Translations under genes and position numbers: made by a program
Shown: positions 34,387 to 41,997 of the stretch, piece after piece
Layout: each line of letters starts with the position of its first letter
How positions within the stretch are numbered: position 1 is the stretch's first letter
The notes under the pieces: generated by a model
Database searches by the model: none
Told to the model about the DNA's origin: nothing
Seen by the model: only the letters and a program-made list of their open reading frames with translations
DNA from: Candidatus Eisenbacteria bacterium
GTDB lineage: Bacteria; Eisenbacteria; RBG-16-71-46
Direction of reading: 5' to 3'
Assembly (NCBI GenBank): GCA_020847735.1
Contig: JADLBL010000026.1
Span: 1-64,000 of the forward strand
DNA length: 64,000 nucleotides

Positions 34387-37047
34387 CTAGGGCGACGACA
34401 GCAACTGCATCGGGTCGAGCCGATCGCTCCCGCGCTCCACCCACAGCTCCGTGCGCTCCACGTCCACGGTGCGGGGATCGAGATCCGGGAACAGCAGGCC
34501 GACGACGTCGTCGGGCCGGGCCTGGGCTCGCACCGTGAATCGCAGGTGCAGGTCCAGGACGGCCGGAGCTTCGTCGTCGCCCACTCGCAGCGCCGCCAGC
34601 GAGGGCCGGGCGTCGAATTCGCGTACCTTGTCCTCGCTGACGCGCCGGACCACGAGGCTGTCGCGCGCGAGCAGTTCGTCCGTCCGCGTCCGCAGCGTCG
34701 CGAGGAGTTGCGCCGGCGAGTCACCGGTCTGCTCCACGAACGGGCGGGGGAATCGGACGCGATAGCTCGCGCCTTCCAGCTGGCTCATCAACGAAGGGGT
34801 CTTGAAGAGAATGGGCCGGAAGTCCCGGACCCGGAGTCCATCCGGCAGCACGGCGCCCAGCCTCTCGGCGAGGTCGACGCCCGGCGGCCGGCCGAACTCC
34901 AGATCGAAGACTTCGGCCCGCGAACGAAATCCCAGCGGCAGCGGCGGCCCGAACGACATCTTGAGGTGCGGGTGATGCCCCTGGGTGAAAGCGAGCGGCA
35001 ACTCGGAGCGGCGAAGAGCCCGCTCCCAGGTACGCATGAGGTCGAGGTGCGAGAGGAAGCGCATCGCCGCGCCCTTCTCGAACCGGATGCGGAAGCGCGT
35101 GGCCGTCGCCACGCCCCCCGCGGTGGCGGGTGCGCGCCGCCCCCGCCGGCCGAACGCCGGCGCCGGCAGCGACGCGAGCGCCGCCCCCAGATCCAGCGTC
35201 GCGTGGGGCGTGCGGACCCACGGGCGCTGCGGACACTCGACGACGCCGCACGAGAAGCAGACGTCCTCGAGCCGGCAGTCGTCGGTCACCCCGGCCCGGT
35301 CCGCGCGCAGTTTCTCGCGGACCAGGAACTTCCTCGTCACCGGGGACTGCACCGAGTCCCACGGCTGGTCGAGATCCGTCGAACGCCCGATCAGCCAGCG
35401 CTCCGGATCCATGCCGTGCTCGGCGAACACCGCGAGCCAGGTGTCGAAGCGCAGGTGTTCCGACCACGCGTCGAACCGGCAGCCGCGCCGGTAGGCCTCC
35501 TCGACGACGGCGCACAGGCGGCGGTCGCCGCGCGTGAAAACGCCTTCGAGCAGGCTGGTTTCGGCGTCGCGGTACTTCAGGGAAATCGGCCTGCCCTTCA
35601 CCGCTTCGCGAAGCACGCCGAGGCGGCGGCGCAACTCGCGCGTCCCGACCTGCTCCGCCCACGCGAACGGCGTGTGCGGCTTGGGGACGAGAGGCGAGAC
35701 GCTGACCGTGATCCGGAACGCCCGGTTGCCGGCGTCGCGGGCGGCCTGCCACGCACGATGGCCCAGTTCGAGGATGGCGCGCAGGTCGTCGTCCGTCTCG
35801 GTCGGCAGGCCGCACATGAAGTACAGCTTGGCGCCCGTGTAGCCTTCGCGGGCCGCCGTCCGGACCGAGTTCAGGAGTTCCTCCTCGGAGTGGTTCTTGT
35901 TGATGACGTCGCGCATGCGCTGGCTGCCCGCCTCCGGGGCGAGCGTGATGCTGCCCTTCTTCTGCGCGGCGATGCGCGTGGCCACGTCGGCGGGCACGTT
36001 GTCCGGCCGCGTCGAGGGCAGCGAGAGCTGCACGCGCGTCGGGCAGAGCAGGTCGGCGAGCGCGTTCACCTGCTCGACGATCTGGGTGTGATCGGTGGTG
36101 GACAGCGAGATGAGCGAGACTTCCTCGAGCCCCGTCCCCTGCAATCCGCGCAGCACTTCCTCGACCACGCGCTGCGCGGGCTTCTCGCGCACCGGGCGGT
36201 TGATCATTCCGGCCTGGCAGAACCGGCAGCCGCGCGTGCAGCCGCGCATGACCTCGACCGAGAGCCGGTCGTGGGTGATCTCGCCGACCGGCAGGAGCGG
36301 CATCGGCGGGTAGTACTCCGGCTTGAGCTCGCGCGTGTACACGGAGCTCACCCGGTCCGGAAATCCGGGTAGCGCGCGCGGGACGAGCCAGCCCTCGTCG
36401 CTCGCCTCGGTGACGTACCCGGAGGGCACGTAGACGCCGGGCACGTGCGCGAGGCGGCGCAGAAGCGCGCGCCGCGGCAGGCGTTCCCGCTTCGCCTGCT
36501 TCACCGCGTCCACGACGGCGTGGATCACCTCCTCGCCGTCGCCGATCACGAACGCGTCCACGAACTCCGCCATGGGCTCGGGGCTGAAGGCCTGCGCGCC
36601 GCCGGCGATGATCAGCGGGTGGCGCTCGTCCCGCGCGAGGGTGCGCAACGGCAGGCCGGCCAGCTCGAGCATCATCAGCACGTTCGTGTACTGCAGCTCG
36701 TACTGCAGCGAGAAGCCGATGATGTCGAAATCGGCCGCCGGCGTGTGGCTGTCGTTGGAGAACAGCGGGATTCCCATGCGCTGCATCTCGGCGGCGGCGT
36801 CCGGCCACGGCGCGAACGTCATCTCGGCGGCGGCGTCGGCGCGCCCGTTCACGATGTGGTGGAGGATGCGGATGCCGAGGTTCGAGAGCCCGATCTCGTA
36901 GGCGTCCGGAAACGCGAGCAGCACGCCGACCTCCACCGAGGCCAGCGGCTTCGGTGAATCCTGAAGCGCGTTGCCCAGGTAGCGGTTCGGCTTCGAGACC
37001 TTCGGCAGCAGCTGGTGCTCGATGATCTCGGTCAGGCTCGTGCTCAT
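34387..37047 (-). CDS. Radical SAM protein fused to DUF2344 (TIGR03960/TIGR03936 type)
   Basis: An 886-residue two-part protein. Residues about 1-600 form a B12-binding-like and radical SAM module with the cluster motif CTRGCRFCQAG (C-x3-C-x2-C), and a second cysteine group CFSCGVVECPQRPW near 640. Residues about 680-880 are the DUF2344 domain (RIRFEKGAAMRFLSHLDLMRTWERALRRSELP). In many bacteria these two domains are separate adjacent genes next to rng, rplU and rpmA, the same neighbours as here, which suggests a role in tRNA or ribosome modification. The ATG at 37047 follows GAGGAG; TACCTT at 37193-37198 may be its -10 box. Confidence 0.88.
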   Translation of the reverse strand: MSTSLTEIIEHQLLPKVSKPNRYLGNALQDSPKPLASVEVGVLLAFPDAYEIGLSNLGIRILHHIVNGRADAAAEMTFAPWPDAAAEMQRMGIPLFSNDSHTPAADFDIIGFSLQYELQYTNVLMMLELAGLPLRTLARDERHPLIIAGGAQAFSPEPMAEFVDAFVIGDGEEVIHAVVDAVKQAKRERLPRRALLRRLAHVPGVYVPSGYVTEASDEGWLVPRALPGFPDRVSSVYTRELKPEYYPPMPLLPVGEITHDRLSVEVMRGCTRGCRFCQAGMINRPVREKPAQRVVEEVLRGLQGTGLEEVSLISLSTTDHTQIVEQVNALADLLCPTRVQLSLPSTRPDNVPADVATRIAAQKKGSITLAPEAGSQRMRDVINKNHSEEELLNSVRTAAREGYTGAKLYFMCGLPTETDDDLRAILELGHRAWQAARDAGNRAFRITVSVSPLVPKPHTPFAWAEQVGTRELRRRLGVLREAVKGRPISLKYRDAETSLLEGVFTRGDRRLCAVVEEAYRRGCRFDAWSEHLRFDTWLAVFAEHGMDPERWLIGRSTDLDQPWDSVQSPVTRKFLVREKLRADRAGVTDDCRLEDVCFSCGVVECPQRPWVRTPHATLDLGAALASLPAPAFGRRGRRAPATAGGVATATRFRIRFEKGAAMRFLSHLDLMRTWERALRRSELPLAFTQGHHPHLKMSFGPPLPLGFRSRAEVFDLEFGRPPGVDLAERLGAVLPDGLRVRDFRPILFKTPSLMSQLEGASYRVRFPRPFVEQTGDSPAQLLATLRTRTDELLARDSLVVRRVSEDKVREFDARPSLAALRVGDDEAPAVLDLHLRFTVRAQARPDDVVGLLFPDLDPRTVDVERTELWVERGSDRLDPMQLLSSP

Positions 37048-37260
37048 CGGACTCGGGCTCTCCTCGGGCGGAGCGTTCTGCGCGCCGGACGCGGCGTACT
37101 TCGGGGCCCCGCCCCCGGGGCGCCTGCCGGCGCGGACGGGCGTGCCGGCGTGGCCGTTCGGGAAGCCGTGGGATGCGGCCGGATGGCGGGCCAAGGTAGC
37201 ACGCGCGGCCCGCCGCGCGGAAGGCTCGAATCGCGCTAACGGATTGCGGCCGAAACGGAT

Positions 37261-37290
37261 TTGGCCCGTCCCGCCCAGGTGTTCTATCGT
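37261..37290 (+). promoter_or_regulatory. Putative promoter of the sdh operon
   Basis: TTGGCC (37261-37266), 18-nt spacer, TATCGT (37285-37290). It would give a leader of about 50 nt before sdhC. Confidence 0.45.
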
Positions 37291-37345
37291 GCCGCGTTGG
37301 GCCGCGACGGCGCGGTCCGCGAGCCTCCCAGCGAAAGGCACGGCC

Positions 37346-38041
37346 ATGAAGGTCTCCGACCGCACGTACTTCGTCCTCAAGCGGCTGCACTCGCTGACCG
37401 GGGTGTTCCCGATCGGCGTCTTCCTGCTCGAGCACTTCTACACGAACTCGATGGCCCTGCAGGGAGCCGCCGCGTTCGATCGGGCCGCCGCCGACCTGGC
37501 CCGCATCCCCTACGTCGGCGCGGTCGAGGCGTTCGGCATCTGGCTGCCGATCCTGCTGCACATGGTCCTGGGCGTGTTCATCGCCACGACCTCGAAGCCG
37601 AACCTCGAGCGCTACGGGTACGCGACGAACTGGATGTACACGATGCAGCGCGTCACCGGCGTCGTGCTGATCTTCTACATCATCTTCCACACGTTCCAGA
37701 CGCGCTTCGACCCGGCGTACCTCCAATCGCCGAGCCCCTACGACTTCATGCGCAAGCAACTCTCCTCTCCGGCGATGTTCTGGTTCATGGTCGTCGGCAT
37801 CCTCTCGGCGTGCTGGCACTTCGGCAACGGCCTTTTCGGCTTCGCGATCCACTGGGGATTCGTGACCAGCCGCAAGGCGCAACTTCGGGTCGCCCGCCTG
37901 GGGCTCGCGTTCGCCGTGGTCCTCGCGCTCGTCGCGCTCAACTCGCTGCTCGCCTTCACGGGGCGCGGGCTGTATCCCGACTGGATCACCAAGCCGCACG
38001 GGCAGGACCACGCGGTCGTGATGGATGGAGGAACGCGCTGA
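37346..38041 (+). CDS. sdhC: Succinate dehydrogenase cytochrome b subunit
   Basis: A 231-residue membrane anchor of the b558 type, with five hydrophobic helices. Histidines in RLHSLTG, LEHFYTN, LLHMVLG, FHTFQ and WHFGNG provide the ligands for two b hemes, as in the di-heme SdhC of Bacteroidota, Gemmatimonadota and Bacillus. One subunit thus replaces the SdhC/SdhD pair. Its stop overlaps the sdhA ATG by one base. Confidence 0.93.
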   Translation: MKVSDRTYFVLKRLHSLTGVFPIGVFLLEHFYTNSMALQGAAAFDRAAADLARIPYVGAVEAFGIWLPILLHMVLGVFIATTSKPNLERYGYATNWMYTMQRVTGVVLIFYIIFHTFQTRFDPAYLQSPSPYDFMRKQLSSPAMFWFMVVGILSACWHFGNGLFGFAIHWGFVTSRKAQLRVARLGLAFAVVLALVALNSLLAFTGRGLYPDWITKPHGQDHAVVMDGGTR

Positions 38042-39855
38042 TGGCCGCGCCGCGCATCGCCGTCGTCGGCGGCGGCCTCGCGGGCCTCATGGCGACGATC
38101 CGCATCGCCGAGGCCGGCGGACACGTCGAACTGTTCTCGATCGTGCCCGTGAAGCGGTCGCATTCCGTGTGCGCGCAGGGCGGCATCAACGGCGCGGTCA
38201 ACGTCAAGGGCGAGAACGACAGCCCCGAGATCCATTTCGTGGACACCTGCCGCGGCGGCGACTTCCTCGCCCACCAGCCGCCGATCAAGGGCATGTGCTA
38301 CGCGGCGCCCGGCATCATCTACCTGTTCGACCGCATGGGCGTCCCCTTCAACCGGACGCCCGAGGGGCTGCTGGACTTCCGCCGCTTCGGCGGCACGCTC
38401 TACAACCGCACGGCGTTCGCGGGGGCCACCACCGGGCAGCAGCTCCTGTACGCGCTGGACGAGCAGGTTCGCCGCCACGAGGTGGCGGGCCGCGTCAGCA
38501 AGCACGAAGGCTCGGAGTTCGTCGGCACGGTGCGCGACTCCGCGGGCCGCTGCGTCGGGCTCGTCGCGCTCGATCTGCGGACCATGAAGACACGCGCGTT
38601 CCGCGCCGACGCGGTGATCCTCGCGACCGGCGGGCCGGGCCTGCTGTTCGGCAAGTCCACCAACAGCATCATCAACTCGGGCTCGGCCGCCGCCACGGCC
38701 TACATGGAAGGCGCCCGGTACGGCAACGGCGAGTTCATCCAGATCCACCCGACCGCCATTCCCGGCGCGGACAAGCTGCGCCTGATGAGCGAATCCGCCC
38801 GCGGCGAAGGCGGCCGGATCTGGGTGCCGCGCACGAAGGGCGACGCGCGCGCCGCGAAGCAGATTCCCGAGGCGGACCGCTGGTACTTCCTCGAGGAACG
38901 CTATCCGCACTACGGCAACCTCGTGCCGCGCGACGTCGCGAGCCGCGAGATCCACGACGTGTGCGTCAACCTGGGCCTCGGCGTGGACGGCAAGCTGTGC
39001 GTCTACCTCGACCTCACGCACATCCCGCGCGCGACGCTCAAGCACAAGCTCGAGGGCATTCTCGAGATCTACGAGAAGTTCACCGGCGACGACCCGTGCG
39101 ACGTGCCCATGAAGATCTTCCCCGCCGTCCACTATTCGATGGGCGGCCTGTGGGCGGACTACGAACGCACGGCCGACGGCTTCCTCGATCTCGGCAGTCC
39201 GAAGAACCAGATGACCAGCGTGCCGGGGCTGTACGCCATCGGCGAGGTGGACTACCAGTACCATGGAGCCAACCGGCTCGGCGCGAACTCGCTGCTGTCG
39301 TGCGTGTACGCCGGACAGGTCGGGGGTCCCGCGGCGGTCGCCTACGCCCACGGCCAGGCGAAGGCCGGCAGCGAGGCGCCCGCGTCGCTGTTCGAGGCCG
39401 CCGAGGCGAAATGGACCGCCCGCTTCGCCGACCTGGCGCGCCGCGAGGGGCCCGAGAATCCCTACCGCCTCCACGAGGAACTGGGCCGGGTCATGCTCGA
39501 GAACGTCACGATCGTGCGCGAGAACTCGAAGCTGCGCGCCACCGACGCGAAGATCCTCGAGCTGATGGACCGCTGGCACAAGGCGAGCGTGCTGGACAAC
39601 GGCCAGTGGGCGAACGCCCCGCTGGCGTTCATGAATCAGCTCTGGAACATGCTGCACCTGGCGCGCGTCGTGACGCTCGGCGCCCTGGCCCGCGACGAGA
39701 CCCGCGGAGCCCACTTCAAGCCCGAGTTCCCGAAGCGGGACGACGCCCACTGGCTCAAGTCCACCATCGCGACCTTCACGCCCGACGGGCCCCAGCTCCA
39801 CTACGAACCGGTGGACGTTTCGCTCTGCGCACCGGTCGAGCGGAAGTACGACTAG
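38041..39855 (+). CDS. sdhA: Succinate dehydrogenase/fumarate reductase flavoprotein
   Basis: A 604-residue FAD-binding catalytic subunit. The N-terminal VVGGGLAGLMATIRIAEAG binds FAD, SHSVCAQGGINGA is the segment with the usual flavin-attachment histidine, and HPTAIPGADKL, SESARGEGG and HYSMGGLWADYERT carry substrate residues. NRLGANSLLSCVYAG closes the FAD domain. The type matches the di-heme anchor upstream (the B. subtilis/W. succinogenes class). Confidence 0.97.
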   Translation: MAAPRIAVVGGGLAGLMATIRIAEAGGHVELFSIVPVKRSHSVCAQGGINGAVNVKGENDSPEIHFVDTCRGGDFLAHQPPIKGMCYAAPGIIYLFDRMGVPFNRTPEGLLDFRRFGGTLYNRTAFAGATTGQQLLYALDEQVRRHEVAGRVSKHEGSEFVGTVRDSAGRCVGLVALDLRTMKTRAFRADAVILATGGPGLLFGKSTNSIINSGSAAATAYMEGARYGNGEFIQIHPTAIPGADKLRLMSESARGEGGRIWVPRTKGDARAAKQIPEADRWYFLEERYPHYGNLVPRDVASREIHDVCVNLGLGVDGKLCVYLDLTHIPRATLKHKLEGILEIYEKFTGDDPCDVPMKIFPAVHYSMGGLWADYERTADGFLDLGSPKNQMTSVPGLYAIGEVDYQYHGANRLGANSLLSCVYAGQVGGPAAVAYAHGQAKAGSEAPASLFEAAEAKWTARFADLARREGPENPYRLHEELGRVMLENVTIVRENSKLRATDAKILELMDRWHKASVLDNGQWANAPLAFMNQLWNMLHLARVVTLGALARDETRGAHFKPEFPKRDDAHWLKSTIATFTPDGPQLHYEPVDVSLCAPVERKYD

Positions 39856-39869
39856 AGGAGACGCGCGAG

Positions 39870-40622
39870 ATGCCCCGACAGTCCATCGAACTCCGCATCC
39901 GCCGGCAGGACTCGCCCACCGCGGCCCCGCGCTGGGAGGAGTTCTCCGTGCCGTGGCAGCCGAGCATGAACGTGATCTCGTGCCTCATGGAGATCCGCAA
40001 GAACCCCGTGACGCGGCAGGGCCGCACGACCACGCCGGTGCACTGGGAGTCGTCCTGCCTCGAGGAGGTGTGCGGCTCGTGCACCATGCTCGTGAACGGC
40101 CGGGTTCGGCAGTCGTGCACGGCGCTGGTGGACAACCTGCCCGAGGGCCCGATCACGCTGGAGCCGATGACCAAGTTTCCGGTCGTGCGCGACCTGCAGG
40201 TGGACCGGCAGCCGATGTTCGATTCGCTCAAGCGGGTGCACGCGTGGATCCCGATCGACGGAACCTACGACCTCGGCCCGGGGCCGCGCATGTCCGCCGA
40301 GGAGGCGGAAGCCAACTACGTCTTTTCGCGCTGCATGACGTGCGGATGCTGCATGGAGGCGTGCCCGCAGTTCAACGGCCGCTCCGAGTTCATGGGGCCG
40401 GCGCCGCTCGCGCAGGTGCGACTGTTCAACGCCCACCCGACCGGCCGGCTGAGCGCCCGCGAGCGCCTGGACCAGATCATGGGCCGCGGCGGCCTCGTGG
40501 ACTGCGGCAACTCGCAGAACTGCGTCGAGGTCTGTCCCAAGGGCATTCCGCTGACCGAGGCCTTCGGCGAGCTCGGCCGGCAGACCACGGTCCAGTGGCT
40601 GAAGCTGCTGTTCCAAAAGTAG
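39870..40622 (+). CDS. sdhB: Succinate dehydrogenase iron-sulfur subunit
   Basis: A 250-residue subunit with three Fe-S sites: the 2Fe-2S motif SSCLEEVCGSCTMLVNGR, a 4Fe-4S motif SRCMTCGCCMEACPQF, and the final NCVEVCPKGIPL for the third cluster. It passes electrons from SdhA to the b hemes. AGAGGAG precedes the ATG. Confidence 0.97.
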   Translation: MPRQSIELRIRRQDSPTAAPRWEEFSVPWQPSMNVISCLMEIRKNPVTRQGRTTTPVHWESSCLEEVCGSCTMLVNGRVRQSCTALVDNLPEGPITLEPMTKFPVVRDLQVDRQPMFDSLKRVHAWIPIDGTYDLGPGPRMSAEEAEANYVFSRCMTCGCCMEACPQFNGRSEFMGPAPLAQVRLFNAHPTGRLSARERLDQIMGRGGLVDCGNSQNCVEVCPKGIPLTEAFGELGRQTTVQWLKLLFQK

Positions 40623-40624
40623 CC

Positions 40625-41548
40625 GTGGCCTTCGCCGGCAACCGCAACGACGGCTCCACCTCGGTCGCCGCCGGCTTCCTCGACGCGCTCGAGCGCTGGG
40701 TCGCCGTGGACCGCTCCCCGTCGGCCCCGGCCCTGCGGGCGGCGCTGCTGCCGTGGCTGCGCGCGGCGCAGGCGGCCCAGCCGAGCATGGCGCTGGTCCA
40801 CCAGCTGGCCGCGCGCGCGCTGTCGGTGGCGGACGCCGGCCTCGCGCGCGAGGACGGCGCGGCCGACCTGCGCGCCCACCTCGCCGCGAGTTGCGCGAGC
40901 GAGCGCGGCGACCTGGCCGCGGCGGCGAAAGCCTCGGCGCGCACGGCGGCGGCGCTGGTTTCGCAGCCCGGTCCCTGGATCGCGACGCTTTCCATGAGCG
41001 GCCTCGTGCTCGAGGCGCTGCGCGAGCTTCGCCGCGGCGGCCGGGCGCCGCGGGTGATCCTCGCCGAGAGCCGCCCGAAGCTCGAGGGCCGCGCCATGGC
41101 GGCGGCGCTGGCGGCGGACGACATCCCGGTCTGGCTGGTCGCGGACGCCGCCCTGCCGATGCTCGTGCAGCAGGCCGCGGCCGTCTGGCTCGGCGCCGAC
41201 GCGGTCACCGAGCACGGCGTGCTCAACAAGGTCGGTTCGTTCGTGGCGGCGCTCGCCGCCCGCGAGCACGGCGTGCCGGTCCACGCGATCGCGACCCGGC
41301 GCAAGCTCATTCCCGCCGCGACGCCCGCGCTGGCGATCGCCGAGATGCCGCCCGCGGAGTTGTGGGATGCTGCGCCCGCGGGCGTGAAGCCGCGCAACGT
41401 CTACTTCGAGATGGTGCCGCTGGCGCTGCTGCGCGGCGTCGTCGTCGAGGGCGACGTGCTGGGCCCGAACGAAATCGCGGTCGCCGCGGCCGACCGTGCG
41501 CTGCCGGACGAGTTGTCAGCTGCTCCGCCGCAGGGCGACGCGGGCTGA
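40625..41548 (+). CDS. IF2B (eIF-2B alpha/beta/delta)-like isomerase family protein
   Basis: A 307-residue protein of the eIF-2B/MtnA/ribose-1,5-bisphosphate isomerase superfamily. The C-terminal Rossmann half has the family block GADAVTEHGVLNKVGS followed by ALAAREHGVPVHAIATRRK, and an earlier LAESRPKLEGR (the R-P-x-x-x-G substrate loop). In bacteria such proteins are sugar-phosphate isomerases; a translation role is not expected. The GTG start is three bases from the sdhB stop, so it is cotranscribed, but there is no obvious link to respiration. Confidence 0.78.
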   Translation: MAFAGNRNDGSTSVAAGFLDALERWVAVDRSPSAPALRAALLPWLRAAQAAQPSMALVHQLAARALSVADAGLAREDGAADLRAHLAASCASERGDLAAAAKASARTAAALVSQPGPWIATLSMSGLVLEALRELRRGGRAPRVILAESRPKLEGRAMAAALAADDIPVWLVADAALPMLVQQAAAVWLGADAVTEHGVLNKVGSFVAALAAREHGVPVHAIATRRKLIPAATPALAIAEMPPAELWDAAPAGVKPRNVYFEMVPLALLRGVVVEGDVLGPNEIAVAAADRALPDELSAAPPQGDAG

Positions 41549-41596
41549 AGGCCCGCCGCCCGTTCGACGATCCCCTGTTTCCGAGGAGGCCCGCAG

Positions 41597-41935
41597 ATGA
41601 AGCGACCGAACGAGTTCTCGCGAGGCACCATGGAGAGCGCGCTCGCCCGACAGGCGAACCAGTGCGCGTCGTGCGGCACGCCGATCACCTGGCTGGGTGA
41701 GGACGGCCGCCTCGATCACCGCTTCGGCGAGAGCGGCCAGGCGCACCACCTGACCCCGGTTCGGCTGGGCGGAACGAACTCCGAGCGCAACTGCGTGATT
41801 CTCTGCCAGGCGTGTCACTACTCCGCCCACGAGGGCGGCAACTACGCGCACGGCACCGTGCTCGGGCACGACACCGACTTTCCGCACTACGCGGGCGGCA
41901 CCACGAAGGTGAAGGCGGCCCGCAGCCGTCGCTGA
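41597..41935 (+). CDS. Small HNH nuclease-like protein
   Basis: A 112-residue protein. CASCG (about 24-28) and CQACH (about 70-74) form a zinc knuckle pair, and AHHLTPVRLGGTNSERNCVILC is the HNH beta-beta-alpha metal core with the histidines, asparagine and the following Cys. The C-terminus is short and basic. Stand-alone HNH proteins of this size occur as homing-type or restriction-linked nucleases; no partner gene is near. GAGGAGG precedes the ATG. Confidence 0.75.
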   Translation: MKRPNEFSRGTMESALARQANQCASCGTPITWLGEDGRLDHRFGESGQAHHLTPVRLGGTNSERNCVILCQACHYSAHEGGNYAHGTVLGHDTDFPHYAGGTTKVKAARSRR

Positions 41936-41961
41936 ACGCGGAACCCCTTCCGGAGCGTCGT

Positions 41962-41986
41962 CCCGCGCGGGAGTGGCCCGCGCGGG
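41962..41986. terminator. Bidirectional hairpin between HNH gene and uvrA
   Basis: A 10-bp stem CCCGCGCGGG (41962-41971) against 41977-41986, with the 5-nt loop AGTGG. It lies between the two convergent stops. Confidence 0.6.
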
Positions 41987-41997
41987 GGGCACGGCGC

